Shown piece by piece: positions 32,399 through 41,944 of a stretch of 64,000 nt of DNA (position 1 is the stretch's first letter; each line of letters opens with the position of its first letter). The stretch comes from Fibrobacterota bacterium (GTDB lineage Bacteria > Fibrobacterota > Fibrobacteria > UBA11236): the NCBI GenBank assembly GCA_028287465.1, contig JAQBPO010000022.1, forward strand, positions 1-64,000, written 5' to 3'. The notes under the pieces were generated by a model, which did no database searches, was not told the DNA's origin, and saw nothing but the letters and a program-made list of their open reading frames with translations. The position numbers and the translations under genes were made by a program.

Positions 32399-32837
32399 CC
32401 TCGGTGACGATGGGGCGGCGGTGCTTTCCGGAAGCCTGCCGCCGTTCCTTCGAAGCCAGCGCCTCGGCCTTCTGGGCCTCATCGTGGAAATACACCGCGG
32501 ATCGGTATTGGGTGCCCACGTCCGGACCTTGGCGGTTCAGGGTGGTCGGGTCATGGTTTTCCCAGAAGATGTCCAAGAGTCGCGAATAGGAAACCCGGGC
32601 GGGATCGAATTCCACGCGCACCGCTTCGGCATGGCCGGTGTCCCCGTTGCAAACCGCCCGGTAGTCCGGGTCGAGGGTCTTGCCGCCGCAGTACCCTACC
32701 TGGGTGTCCAGCACCCCCGGGGTGCGCCGGAAGGTTTCTTCCACGCCCCAGAAGCATCCGGCCGCGAAAGTCGCCACCTGGGTGTTCCCGGTTTCGGATC
32801 CACGGGTGGTTTCGCCGGATGGCGTCGCGTTTTCCAT
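32313..32837 (-). CDS. msrA: Peptide methionine sulfoxide reductase A
   Basis: 174 aa from ATG 32837, with AGGAG 6 bp upstream. The catalytic motif [10 protein letters not shown] places the active Cys at residue 28. [44 protein letters not shown] and YRSAVYF are all typical. A resolving Cys is in the C-terminal MPGCHL. Reduces methionine-S-sulfoxide using thioredoxin. Its 3' end overlaps the converging regulator gene by 86 bp. Confidence 0.93.
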   Translation of the reverse strand: MENATPSGETTRGSETGNTQVATFAAGCFWGVEETFRRTPGVLDTQVGYCGGKTLDPDYRAVCNGDTGHAEAVRVEFDPARVSYSRLLDIFWENHDPTTLNRQGPDVGTQYRSAVYFHDEAQKAEALASKERRQASGKHRRPIVTEVTPASAFYRAEEYHQRYLAKRGMPGCHL

Positions 32838-32953
32838 TTTCGTCTCCTTTCGCCTTTCCCTCAATTTACCAAGTGCCCCGCTTCCCGTCTGCCGGAATCC
32901 GGGGGCCGGATACGGGGATTAGTCTGCCTCCGGGCGCGCGCGTGACATTCCCA

Positions 32954-32982
32954 TTGCCCCCCGGCCCGCAAAGTGGTACTTG
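32954..32982 (+). promoter_or_regulatory. Promoter giving a near-leaderless transcript
   Basis: TTGCCC (32954-32959), 17 bp spacer, TACTTG (32977-32982). The ATG of the next gene follows 6 bp after the -10 box, the same geometry as the toxin-antitoxin promoter at 2405. No ribosome-binding site is present. Confidence 0.4.
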
Positions 32983-32988
32983 TAGAAG

Positions 32989-33819
32989 ATGCAACCCGAT
33001 CCCCGGCATATCCTGACCATCCGTTCCTTCCAGATCGCCGAAGGCATCGATATCAAACGATGCCGTAACGAATTCCCCGGGGAACTTGTCACCGCCGCGC
33101 CGGGCGAACTGTTCTACCGCCGCAAGGCGGCTTCGCCGGAAGGCACGGGCGAACGCGAGGATGGGTACGTCTACGTGCTGGATTACGGCGTGGTCACCTT
33201 CGCCGGGCACGGCGAGGCGGAGATGAGCGCTCTGTTGGACAAGCTTCAGGAGTTTTGCGAAACCCCGCTGGCCACGCGCATGGGCGAGGACTTCCGCGTG
33301 CACGCGGACGTGCAGGAGCTGGCATTCACCTTCAACGATATCCATCTGCCCGCCTTCAACTCGGACGTGATCCGGATCATCATGCTGTACGTGGGGCAAT
33401 CGGCGGCCCTGGACCATTACGAGGCCGTGGTGGACCGGATGCTGGCGGAAGCGGGCAAGATCGCCCAGGAACTCGAACGCTTCGGGAGGCTCAAGACCTC
33501 GCGGGGCAACGTCCAGCGCTTCATCGGCAGGACCCTGTCCATCCGGAGCCGGCTGGTGGACAATCTGTATATCATGGACGCCCCGGACATCACGTGGGAG
33601 AGCGAGTACCTGGACAAGATCGATCGCGGGATGAAGAAGATCTTCGATATCGCCGAACGCTTCCGTTCCCTGGACTACCAGTTGCGGGAGAACAAGGAGA
33701 ACCTCGAGCTCTTCGCCGAACTGCTCCAATTCCGGCAGAGCAATATGCTGGAATGGATCATCATCGCCCTCTTCCTGATCGAAACCGTCAATCTCATCCG
33801 GACCGCGCTCAGCCGTTAG
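32989..33819 (+). CDS. RMD1/YagE (DUF155) family protein
   Basis: 276 aa. Family pattern: N-terminal strand region (YVYVLDYGVVTFAGH), the helical middle AFNSDVIRIIMLYVGQSAAL, DHYEAVVDRMLAEAGKIAQEL and RLVDNLYIMDAPDITWES. The conserved ending ENLELFAELLQFRQSNMLEW runs into a C-terminal membrane helix IIIALFLIETVNLI. Yeast and human relatives act in mitochondrial translation. The bacterial role is unknown. Monocistronic, divergent from msrA. Confidence 0.85.
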   Translation: MQPDPRHILTIRSFQIAEGIDIKRCRNEFPGELVTAAPGELFYRRKAASPEGTGEREDGYVYVLDYGVVTFAGHGEAEMSALLDKLQEFCETPLATRMGEDFRVHADVQELAFTFNDIHLPAFNSDVIRIIMLYVGQSAALDHYEAVVDRMLAEAGKIAQELERFGRLKTSRGNVQRFIGRTLSIRSRLVDNLYIMDAPDITWESEYLDKIDRGMKKIFDIAERFRSLDYQLRENKENLELFAELLQFRQSNMLEWIIIALFLIETVNLIRTALSR

Positions 33820-33860
33820 GCCCGGGCGGCGTCCGGAGCGGCAACCCCCTTTTTGCGGGG

Positions 33861-34184
33861 TCAGGCCATCATATCGTGGGTCTTCTCCCAGGCATGGCGT
33901 TCGCGGATGGCCCGATGCAGGGAATCCAGATTGCGGAAAGCCTGATCGTCCAACTGTATCACCAGATCATGCAGTTCGGCGGCGCGGGCCTCGCCGTGGC
34001 TGAAGGCCTCGATGGCCAGATGGCGCGCCACGGCCTCCTTGGAAGCCGGGAATGGAAACCCGGCCAGGATGCGGTCCAGGGCGGTGGTTTCCGGTTCCGT
34101 CCGGCGGCCTGACCGGGACCAGTCTCCCGAGCCGTTCGAGTGCTTCCCGTCCGATTCGTATTTATCCTGTTTGCGATCCGTCAT
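33861..34184 (-). CDS. Small hypothetical protein, DUF2795-like
   Basis: 107 aa from ATG 34184, preceded by GGAGG. A polar low-complexity N-terminus (residues 1-35) is followed by ALDRILAGFPFPASKEAVAR, which resembles the DUF2795 motif of a short helical repeat, and a helix FRNLDSLHRAIRERHAWEK. No membrane segment. Convergent with the RMD1 gene. Function unknown. Confidence 0.6.
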   Translation of the reverse strand: MTDRKQDKYESDGKHSNGSGDWSRSGRRTEPETTALDRILAGFPFPASKEAVARHLAIEAFSHGEARAAELHDLVIQLDDQAFRNLDSLHRAIRERHAWEKTHDMMA

Positions 34185-34413
34185 GAATCCTCCCCCTAAA
34201 TCTGCCTGGAGACCAAAACCGGCGGCCGGACCGTTTCGGCGGCCGCTCCGGGGGGGGCCCCAGGTTGGGACTCTTCCTTGAAAATAAAAGCCTGAGGGCG
34301 CCCGGGGAGGAAAAATAGGGGCGAATGTACCGTTTGGTACTGCCAAATCCGGCTGTTTTCGGGCCCGCCCTGTGATACAATATCCAGGGCACCGCCAGGA
34401 GGATTTTTTCCGA

Positions 34414-36468
34414 ATGATTAGTAAGAAAGCCGCGGTCGAAAGCGGAGTCGGAGCCGTCGATTCCGGCGAAACCGCCCTCCTTCGCCGACGGGTGGCGGAA
34501 CTTGAAGCGGAGCTCCTGGGCCTGCGCCAATCCCTATCCGGCGTGGACGGAGCCCTGCCCGCGCGCGAAGCCCTCCTGGTCGAAGCCGAAAAAGTGGCCC
34601 ACTTGGGAAGCTGGTTCCTCAATCCCGCGACCAGCGAAGTGAAATGGTCCGACGAACTGTTCCGCATCCTCGGTTACGATCCCGCGAAGGATTCCGCTTC
34701 CACGGAAAATTTCTTCGGCGCCCTCCATCCCGAAGACCTGCCCCGCTCCCTCAAGGCCATGGAGGCGATCCAGGCCACGGGGAAAATGATCCCGACGGAA
34801 CTGCGGGTGGTCTGGAAGGACGGGACCGTCCGCGAAGTCCGTTGCGACGGAGCGGTGATCCCGGACGAGGACGGAAAGATGTTCCGCATCGTGGGAACCG
34901 TCCTGGACGTGACCGAACCGCGCCGGGATAGGCGCGAAGCGAACCGCGTCGCCCGTTTCCTCCAGGAGGCCCAGAGCGTCGCCAGGGTGGGAAGCTGGGT
35001 ATGGGACGGCGTTTCCGGCATGCTCGATTGGTCTTCCGCGCTCCGGGAAATCTTCGGCGTGCCCGCGGATGGGACCATCACCCTCGATACCTTCAAGAAC
35101 CACGTCCATCCGGATGACCGCGCGCTGATGACGCGCCAGAACGAAATCCTCCGCGAGACCGGCAGATGCGGCCCGGTGGAAATCCGCGTCCTCCGCCCGG
35201 ACGGCTCCCTGTGCCATACCCTGATGCAGGCCAAACGCCTGGACGAGGAGCCCGGAGCCGCCCAAAGGATGATCGGCACCATGTGGGACATCACCGAGCG
35301 AAAGCAATTGGAAGAACAGCTGCGCCAGTCCCAGAAGATGGAAGTGGTGGGGCGCGTCGCCGGCGGCGTGGCCCACGATTTCAACAACCTCCTCACGGTC
35401 ATCTCCGGGAACGCGGACCTGCTGATGGAGGACATGATCGACGACCGCCTGAACCGCATCCGCGATGCCGCGGAAGTGGGGGCGGCCCTGACCCGGCAGC
35501 TGCTGGCGTTCTCCCGCCAGGCCGTGGTCAAGCCCGCCGCCTTGGATTTGAATGCGGCCGTCCGGGACATGGCGCGTATCGTGGAGCGCCTCATCGGCGA
35601 GGACATCGCCATCCGCTTCGAGCTGTCGGCCTCGCCCGCCGTCATCCTGGCCGATCGCGGGCAAGTGCAGCAAATCCTCCTCAATCTGGCCGTGAACGCC
35701 CGGGACGCCATGGCCAAAGGGGGCGAACTGATCTTCTCCACCAGGGAAGCGCCGGGCAACCCGCTCAATATGGGCATGGAACCCGCCCGATGGGTGGAGC
35801 TCAAGGTGCGCGACACCGGCAAGGGCATGGATGCGATCACCCAACGACGCGCCTTCGAGCCCTTCTTCACCACCAAGGAGCCCGGCAAGGGTACGGGCCT
35901 TGGTCTTTCGACCATAGCCGATATCGTTTCCCATATGAAAGGGACAATCGCCATCGCTTCGGAGCCCAACCGAGGGACGACGGTGACCATCCGGTTCCCC
36001 CATAGCTCCCTGAAGGTGGATGCGCCCGCCCAGGCGCCGACGGCGTCCCGCAACGGCGGCCACGAATCCATCCTGCTGGTGGAGGACAATTCCGAGCTCC
36101 GCGAGCTGGTGAGCCTGTTCCTGACCTCGGGAGGCTACCGGGTCCAGGCCGTGGGCCGTCCCGGCGAGGCCGAACGCCTATGGAAGACGGAAAAGGATTC
36201 CTTCGACCTGCTGATTACGGACATGGTGATGCCGGAAAAGAGCGGCAAGGAATTGTCGAAGTCCCTGCTCGCCATGAAGCCGGGTCTCAAGACCCTTTTC
36301 ATCTCCGGATACTCCCCCAGCCGGAGCGGCTTCGGGGAATGGGGCTTCCTGCAGAAACCGTTCACCCGCAATGAATTGCTGGACGCGGTCCGCGCGATTT
36401 GCGATCGCAAGCCCGCTTCCGCCGGCCAGGCCGGTTCCGGCAACGGGGCCAGCGGGACCGGGCACTAA
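34414..36468 (+). CDS. PAS-PAS hybrid sensor histidine kinase with receiver
   Basis: 684 aa from ATG 34414, with AGGAGGA at 34397-34403. Order: coiled coil (RRRVAELEAELLGLRQSL), PAS domain about 52-165 (GSWFLNPATSEVKWSDELF), PAS about 178-300, HisKA with phospho-His321 in GGVAHDFNNLLTVI, and HATPase with NLAVNARDAM (N box), DTGKGM and GKGTGLGLST. It ends in a C-terminal receiver with phospho-acceptor Asp603 in LLITDMVMPEKSG. No transmembrane segment, so a cytoplasmic sensor. The output partner is unknown. Monocistronic, upstream of nuoA. Confidence 0.9.
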   Translation: MISKKAAVESGVGAVDSGETALLRRRVAELEAELLGLRQSLSGVDGALPAREALLVEAEKVAHLGSWFLNPATSEVKWSDELFRILGYDPAKDSASTENFFGALHPEDLPRSLKAMEAIQATGKMIPTELRVVWKDGTVREVRCDGAVIPDEDGKMFRIVGTVLDVTEPRRDRREANRVARFLQEAQSVARVGSWVWDGVSGMLDWSSALREIFGVPADGTITLDTFKNHVHPDDRALMTRQNEILRETGRCGPVEIRVLRPDGSLCHTLMQAKRLDEEPGAAQRMIGTMWDITERKQLEEQLRQSQKMEVVGRVAGGVAHDFNNLLTVISGNADLLMEDMIDDRLNRIRDAAEVGAALTRQLLAFSRQAVVKPAALDLNAAVRDMARIVERLIGEDIAIRFELSASPAVILADRGQVQQILLNLAVNARDAMAKGGELIFSTREAPGNPLNMGMEPARWVELKVRDTGKGMDAITQRRAFEPFFTTKEPGKGTGLGLSTIADIVSHMKGTIAIASEPNRGTTVTIRFPHSSLKVDAPAQAPTASRNGGHESILLVEDNSELRELVSLFLTSGGYRVQAVGRPGEAERLWKTEKDSFDLLITDMVMPEKSGKELSKSLLAMKPGLKTLFISGYSPSRSGFGEWGFLQKPFTRNELLDAVRAICDRKPASAGQAGSGNGASGTGH

Positions 36469-36586
36469 AGACCGGGCAAGCCGGAACCGGACACTAAAGA
36501 CCGGGCCGCCCGCTGCCTCCCCTTCCAAAAGCCCCGTCCAGCCTGCTCCCACGGGCGATTTGACCTTTCCCAGAACCCCCGATTCC

Positions 36587-36615
36587 TTGCCGAAAACGGC
36601 CTGTTTTCCTAGCTT
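36587..36615 (+). promoter_or_regulatory. Candidate promoter for nuoA-I
   Basis: TTGCCG (36587-36592), 17 bp spacer, TAGCTT (36610-36615), 78 bp before nuoA. The -35 hexamer is identical to that of the toxin-antitoxin promoter. The -10 is a poor match, so this is tentative. Confidence 0.3.
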
Positions 36616-36692
36616 TAGACCCCTGAAAACGGACTGAATCCACCCCTTTTCCGACCCGGTCGGCCTCGCGCCCGGGGGAAGCGGAAACTGCC

Positions 36693-37055
36693 ATGCTAAG
36701 CGAATACCTGCCCTTTCTACTCTACGGATTCCTCGTCGTCGCCACCGGCGTCGGCGCCATCGCGGTCTCGTCCTTCCTCGGCCCCAAGAAGACCTACAGC
36801 AAGGTCAAGTTCGAGCCCTATGAGTGCGGCGTGGACCAGGTCGACAATCCCCATAAGCCCTTCGCGCTGAAGTTCTACACCTTCGCGCTCCTCTTCATCC
36901 TGTTCGACATCGAAACCATCTTCCTGCTTCCCTGGGCCCTCGGCTTCAAGCGGCTGCTGCATACAGGCACCCTCCCCGCCGTGCTCTTCTTCCTGGCCAT
37001 CCTGGGTTTGGGGCTTTTTTACATTATTAAAACCAAGGCGCTGGAGTGGGAATGA
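36693..37055 (+). CDS. nuoA: NADH-quinone oxidoreductase subunit A
   Basis: 120 aa, three membrane helices. Conserved KFEPYECGVDQVDNPHKPFA loop and FILFDIETIFLLPWAL match NuoA/ND3. First gene of the nuoABCDEFGHI cluster, 35 bp before nuoB. NuoA is part of the membrane arm near the quinone site; the conserved Cys in YECG is present. Confidence 0.95.
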   Translation: MLSEYLPFLLYGFLVVATGVGAIAVSSFLGPKKTYSKVKFEPYECGVDQVDNPHKPFALKFYTFALLFILFDIETIFLLPWALGFKRLLHTGTLPAVLFFLAILGLGLFYIIKTKALEWE

Positions 37056-37090
37056 CCCGCTCGGCGACCCTGAGAAAGGGCCGGTAGGAC

Positions 37091-37678
37091 ATGAACGGCT
37101 CCACCAACGACTGGGCGACGACCACCCTGGAAACCGCCGTGAACTGGGCCCGGGCGAACAGCCTCTGGCCCATGCCGTTCGGCACGGCCTGTTGCGGCAT
37201 CGAGATGATGGCCGCCTTCATGGCCAAGTACGATACCGCGCGCTTCGGCTCGGAAGTGATGAAGTTCAGCCCCCGCCAATCGGATCTGCTGATCGTTTCC
37301 GGGCGCATCTCCCTGAAGATGATGCCGGTGCTGCAGCGCATCTGGGAACAGATGCCGGAGCCCAAGTGGTGCATTTCCATGGGCGCATGCGCCAGCAGCG
37401 GCGGCGTATTCGACACCTATACCCTCATCCAGGGCGTGGATCAGTTCATTCCCGTGGATGCCTACATGCCCGGCTGCCCGCCCCGACCCGAGGCCTTCCT
37501 GGATGCGCTGATGATGGTGCAGGAGAAGGCCAAGAAGGGCCAGGCGAAATCGCAGGAATACGTCTCCGCGGACCATTCCTCGGATCCGGCCAAATCCGTT
37601 TCGTTCCGCACCCCGGACGCGCACTACCGCCACAATGTGGATCGCAGCGGTCCCGCCAACGGGAAGGCCGGCGGCTGA
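37091..37678 (+). CDS. nuoB: NADH-quinone oxidoreductase subunit B
   Basis: 195 aa. Carries the N2 [4Fe-4S] ligands: the tandem Cys of [11 protein letters not shown], the Cys of [11 protein letters not shown] and the Cys of [16 protein letters not shown]. It transfers electrons to quinone next to NuoD. The last 30 residues form a polar extension. 31 bp before nuoC. Confidence 0.95.
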   Translation: MNGSTNDWATTTLETAVNWARANSLWPMPFGTACCGIEMMAAFMAKYDTARFGSEVMKFSPRQSDLLIVSGRISLKMMPVLQRIWEQMPEPKWCISMGACASSGGVFDTYTLIQGVDQFIPVDAYMPGCPPRPEAFLDALMMVQEKAKKGQAKSQEYVSADHSSDPAKSVSFRTPDAHYRHNVDRSGPANGKAGG

Positions 37679-37709
37679 AGCGCCCCGGCCCCAAAGACGA
37701 CGAGAAACC

Positions 37710-38267
37710 ATGGAAACCATGATCGCCTACAAGCCTGAGAACCATTTGACCTTGATCGCCAAGGTGGAGGCCTTCGCCGGTGACCGCCTGCTGGGCCGCG
37801 AGGAGAAGTCCCATTACCACCAGTTCAAGGTGAAGGGCCAGGACGCCAAAGGCCTGATCCAGTTCCTGCGGGACGACCCGGAATTGGGCTTCGCCTACTT
37901 CATCGACCTGACGGCCGTGGACTACCTGCGCTATCCCGCCCCGCAGCCGGAACGGTTCGGAGTCATCACCACCTTGCTTTCGCCCCTCCTGGGCATCCGG
38001 GTCCAGGTCAAGGCCTTCGTGGCCGACGGCGATCCGCGCCTTCCCTCCCTCACCGACCTGTTCGCCGGCGCGAACTGGACCGAACGCGAAGTCTGGGACC
38101 TGTACGGCATCGAGTTCATGGGCCATCCCGATCTCAAGCGGATCCTGATGCCGGACGATTACGAGGGGCATCCCCTCCGCAAGGATTACCCCCTGCGCGG
38201 GCGCGGCGAGCGGGGCAACTTCCCCGTCTACCACGCCACCACCCAGAAGACCCAGGGAGGCGGCTAG
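37710..38267 (+). CDS. nuoC: NADH-quinone oxidoreductase subunit C
   Basis: 185 aa from ATG 37710 (ATG 37719 possible). 30-kDa subunit pattern: [13 protein letters not shown], then [20 protein letters not shown] and [20 protein letters not shown]. Part of the peripheral arm. Separate from nuoD, not fused as in Escherichia coli. One base before nuoD. Confidence 0.95.
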   Translation: METMIAYKPENHLTLIAKVEAFAGDRLLGREEKSHYHQFKVKGQDAKGLIQFLRDDPELGFAYFIDLTAVDYLRYPAPQPERFGVITTLLSPLLGIRVQVKAFVADGDPRLPSLTDLFAGANWTEREVWDLYGIEFMGHPDLKRILMPDDYEGHPLRKDYPLRGRGERGNFPVYHATTQKTQGGG

Positions 38268-38268
38268 C

Positions 38269-39480
38269 ATGTATTCCTACGAGAAGGAAATCGTCGAGCG
38301 CGACGAGAACACCGTCCACATGAACGTCGGTCCCTCGCATCCCGCCATGCACGGGACCCTGCGGGTCAAGATGGAAGTCAAGGGCGAGCGCATCATGAAC
38401 ACGGAGCAGGAGATCGGATTCCTGCACACGGGCTTCGAGAAGCTCGGCGAGCACCGCAGCTATAACCAGTTCATCACCCTGACGGACCGGCTCAACTACT
38501 TTTCGCCGCTGTCCAACAATATCGGCTTCGCCCTGGCCTCGGAAGAACTGCTCGGCATCACGGTGCCGCGCCGCTGCCAGGTGATCCGCACCATACTCGC
38601 GGAGATGTCCCGCCTGGCCGATCACAGCCTGTGCGTCGGCGCCATGACCATGGATCTCGGCGCCTTCAGCTCCATCCTGTGGACCTTCGTGGAGCGCGAG
38701 AAGCTGTACGACGTGTTCGAAGCGGTCACGGGCACGCGCCTCACCAGCAGCTATACGCGCGTCGGCGGCCTGGCCTTCGACCTGCCCGCCGATTTCGAGA
38801 AGCGCGTCACCGCCATCCTGGACTCCATGGACAAGACCCTGGACAACCTGCGCGACAGCTTCTACCAGAACCGCATCTTCCTGGATCGCACCGAGGGCAT
38901 CGGCGTGATCACCAAGGAGGACGCCATGGCCTACGGCATCACGGGCCCCATGGCCCGCGCCAGCGGCGTGCCTTACGATATCCGCAAGTTCCGCCCCTAC
39001 CTGTGCTACAACGAGCTCAAGTTCGAGGTCCCGTTGTACAAGGAAGGCGATACCCTGGCCCGCTACAAGATCCGCATCGACGAGATGGCCGAGTCCATCT
39101 CCCTGGTGCGCCAGGCCATGAAGCTGCTGGAGCCGGGCCCGATCAATTTCGAGGATCAGAAGCGCACCCTGCCGGACAAGACCTCGACCTACGGGGACAT
39201 GGAATCCCTGATCCACCATTTCAAGCTGGTCATGCCCGGCAACGATCACGGCATCCACCCGCCCGTGAGCGATATCTATTCGTCCACCGAGGCGCCCAAT
39301 GGCGAGCTCGGCTTCCATCTGGTTTCGGATGGGACCTCCAATCCCTACCGGGTGCGCATCCGCGGTTGCTCCTTCATCAACTACCCCATCCTGGGCAAGC
39401 TGCTCAAGGGGTCCATGCTGGCCGATCTCGTGGCCATCCTGGGTTCGTTCAACATCATCGCCGGGGAGCTCGATCGATGA
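38269..39480 (+). CDS. nuoD: NADH-quinone oxidoreductase subunit D
   Basis: 403 aa, 49-kDa subunit. Conserved NVGPSHPAMHGTLR with quinone-site His, EIGFLHTGFEKL, DRLNYFSPLSNN, and the C-terminal INYPILGKLLKGSMLADLVA, IAGELDR. Normal length. Forms the quinone pocket with NuoB. Overlaps nuoE by ATGA. Confidence 0.96.
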   Translation: MYSYEKEIVERDENTVHMNVGPSHPAMHGTLRVKMEVKGERIMNTEQEIGFLHTGFEKLGEHRSYNQFITLTDRLNYFSPLSNNIGFALASEELLGITVPRRCQVIRTILAEMSRLADHSLCVGAMTMDLGAFSSILWTFVEREKLYDVFEAVTGTRLTSSYTRVGGLAFDLPADFEKRVTAILDSMDKTLDNLRDSFYQNRIFLDRTEGIGVITKEDAMAYGITGPMARASGVPYDIRKFRPYLCYNELKFEVPLYKEGDTLARYKIRIDEMAESISLVRQAMKLLEPGPINFEDQKRTLPDKTSTYGDMESLIHHFKLVMPGNDHGIHPPVSDIYSSTEAPNGELGFHLVSDGTSNPYRVRIRGCSFINYPILGKLLKGSMLADLVAILGSFNIIAGELDR

Positions 39481-40346
39481 GCCCGACTTCACACACGCCG
39501 AACGGCGCTTCGCCGGCATCCGGCCAAGCGGCCGCTTCGGCCGCCGCCCCCCGCCGTACCGAGTTCTCGCCCGAACGCATGGCGAAGTTCCACGATTACG
39601 CGGAAGAGTATCCCAACAAGCGTTCGGCCCTGATGATGGTCCTGCGGCTCGCGGAAGAGGAATTCGGATCCATCACCGACGAGGCCATGGAAATCACCGC
39701 GGACCTGTGCGACGTGAGCGTGGCCCACGTGCAGGGCATGGTGACCTTCTATACCCACTTCAAGCGCCCGTTCCACGGCAAGCACCGCTTCATGGTCTGC
39801 GCCACCTTGATGTGCGCGCTCGAGAACAATACCGATGCGGCCTTGATCCAGATCAAGGACCGGCTCGGCATCGCCCCTGGCGAGCGCACGGCGGACGGGC
39901 TGTTTTCCTGCGAGAAGGTCGAATGCCTGGCCGATTGCGACAAGCCCCCAGTGGTCCAGTGCGACAACGAGCATTTCTGCTCCATGAAGGGCCCGGTCCT
40001 GGAAGCCTATCTCGATAAGCTCCTGAAGGATGAAGGCAAGCCCGCGGACGCGTACAAGGGGAAGGCTCCGGTGGAAATGGATCCGCGCGTGCCGACCCTG
40101 CCGGTCCATTACAATTTCGAAGGCGAGACCGAACAGGGCGCCCGGCGATTCGACGACAAGGACCCCTACCTGAAGGCCGGCGAAGGCGCCTTGACCACGG
40201 ATGTGCCCGGTCCCCTGGCCACGCCCCTCACGGTTCCCGTGGCCGACGGCGTGAACGGCAAGGGCTCGACGTCGAACGGCCGCAACGGCCATGACCGCGC
40301 CGGCGGAAACCAAGTGAACGGTAAAAACGGAGCGAAACATGTCTGA
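39477..40346 (+). CDS. nuoE: NADH-quinone oxidoreductase subunit E, C-terminally extended
   Basis: 289 aa, start at the ATGA overlap with nuoD. Thioredoxin-like 24-kDa subunit with [2Fe-2S] ligands in VCATLMC and ECLADC. Core ends near residue 185. About 100 further residues (KAPVEMDPRVPTL, and a Gly/Asn-rich tail near SNGRNGHDRAGGNQVNG) exceed the usual 160-180 aa. The tail looks disordered. Overlaps nuoF by 8 bp. Confidence 0.92.
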   Translation: MSPTSHTPNGASPASGQAAASAAAPRRTEFSPERMAKFHDYAEEYPNKRSALMMVLRLAEEEFGSITDEAMEITADLCDVSVAHVQGMVTFYTHFKRPFHGKHRFMVCATLMCALENNTDAALIQIKDRLGIAPGERTADGLFSCEKVECLADCDKPPVVQCDNEHFCSMKGPVLEAYLDKLLKDEGKPADAYKGKAPVEMDPRVPTLPVHYNFEGETEQGARRFDDKDPYLKAGEGALTTDVPGPLATPLTVPVADGVNGKGSTSNGRNGHDRAGGNQVNGKNGAKHV

Positions 40347-41940
40347 CGCGAACAAGCCAAACCCGGCCGGTTCCGGGGACGTTCCGCCCCAGAAGAAAGC
40401 GGACGAGTCCGCGGCCCAGAAGGCGGCCGGATCGCCCCAGCCCGCACCCGTGGCCGCAGGCGCCGCCAATGCCGCCGCGACCCCGCCCTCGGCGGCAGCT
40501 CCGGCTCCCGCCGCGGCCCCCGCGGATCCAAAACCGAAGGTACCCTTCAGCCCCATCCTGACCAAGCATATCAACGAGCCCGACTCGCATACCCTGGCCC
40601 ATTACCAGGCGCGCGGCGGCTATGAGACCGCCAAGGCCCATATCGGGGTCACGGATCCCGGCGCCCTCATCAAGCTCGTGGACGATTCCGGCCTGCGCGG
40701 CCGCGGCGGCGCGGGCTTCCCCACGGGCAAGAAGTGGAGCTTCCTTGCCAAGGGCACGGGCAAGCCCATCTACCTCGCCGTCAACGGCGACGAGAGCGAG
40801 CCCGGCACCTTCAAGGATCGCTATATCCTGGAGAAGGATCCGCATCAGCTGGTCGAGGGCGTCATCCTCACCTGCTTCGCCATCGGCTCCAAGCACGCCT
40901 TCATCTACCTGCGCGGCGAGTTCATCCTGGGCTTCCAGCGCCTGGACGCGGCGGTTCAGGAGGCCAAGGCCAAGGGATTCGTCGGCAAGAAGATCTTCGG
41001 CAAGGACGTGGACCTCACCATCACCGTGGTGCGCGGCGCCGGCGCCTACATTTGCGGCGAAGAGACCGGCATGCTCTCTTCCATCGAGGGCGGCCGCGGC
41101 TATCCCAAGATCAAGCCGCCCTTCCCCGCGGTCTCGGGCCTGTTCGGCTGCCCGACCATCGTCAACAACGTGGAGACCATCAGCGCGGTCACCCATATCG
41201 TCAAGAACGGCGCGGCCTGGCACAAGCAATGGGGCACGGAGAAGAGCCCGGGCTTCAAGATTTTCTGCCTCTCGGGCGCGGTCAAGAAGCCGGGCGTGTA
41301 CGAGGTCCCGCTCGGCATCACCATGCGGGAGATGATCGACCAGTACGGCGGCGGCCTCAAGGACGGCCGCAAGCTGAAGGCCGTGATCCCCGGGGGCCTT
41401 TCCGCCCCCGTGCTCACCCCCGAGATGGTGGAGAAGTGCACCCTGGATTACGAAAGCCTCGCTTCGCTCGGCTCCATGCTCGGGTCCGGCGGCATCACCG
41501 TGCTCGACGAGCAGGTGGATATGATTTCCGCCATCTACAATACCATGCGCTTCTACCACCACGAATCCTGCGGCCAGTGCACGCCCTGCCGCGAGGGCAC
41601 GGGCTGGCTGGAGAAGGTGGCCCACCGCTTCCACCACAACGAAGGCCACCAGGGCGACGTTGAGTTGCTGGGGGACATCGCCAAGAACATGCGCGGGCGC
41701 ACCATCTGCGTGCTCGCGGACGCGGCGGCCATGCCCATGCAGAGCTACCTGCAGCATTTCAAGAAGGACTTCGAGGCCAAGGTCAAGGAGACCGCCTTCG
41801 TGGAGAAGCAACGCACCTATCGCGACGAAATCACGCCCACCGCCAAGACCATCACGGCGACCGGCGCGGGCCCCAGCGCCCTCGAGGTGGGCTCCAACCA
41901 GGGCACGCAGCGGTCCGGTGAAAACAAGGATCGGGGTTGA
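40339..41940 (+). CDS. nuoF: NADH-quinone oxidoreductase subunit F, N-terminally extended
   Basis: 533 aa. 51-kDa subunit: FMN/NADH motif GRGGAGFPTGKKWSF, NGDESEPGTFKDR, GAYICGEETGM and the N3 [4Fe-4S] motif ESCGQCTPCREGTGW. Core begins at about residue 65. The preceding 60 residues are Ala/Pro-rich (AAATPPSAAAPAPAAAPADP) and not found in standard NuoF. Site of NADH oxidation. Confidence 0.95.
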   Translation: MSDANKPNPAGSGDVPPQKKADESAAQKAAGSPQPAPVAAGAANAAATPPSAAAPAPAAAPADPKPKVPFSPILTKHINEPDSHTLAHYQARGGYETAKAHIGVTDPGALIKLVDDSGLRGRGGAGFPTGKKWSFLAKGTGKPIYLAVNGDESEPGTFKDRYILEKDPHQLVEGVILTCFAIGSKHAFIYLRGEFILGFQRLDAAVQEAKAKGFVGKKIFGKDVDLTITVVRGAGAYICGEETGMLSSIEGGRGYPKIKPPFPAVSGLFGCPTIVNNVETISAVTHIVKNGAAWHKQWGTEKSPGFKIFCLSGAVKKPGVYEVPLGITMREMIDQYGGGLKDGRKLKAVIPGGLSAPVLTPEMVEKCTLDYESLASLGSMLGSGGITVLDEQVDMISAIYNTMRFYHHESCGQCTPCREGTGWLEKVAHRFHHNEGHQGDVELLGDIAKNMRGRTICVLADAAAMPMQSYLQHFKKDFEAKVKETAFVEKQRTYRDEITPTAKTITATGAGPSALEVGSNQGTQRSGENKDRG

Positions 41941-41944
41941 TCAG

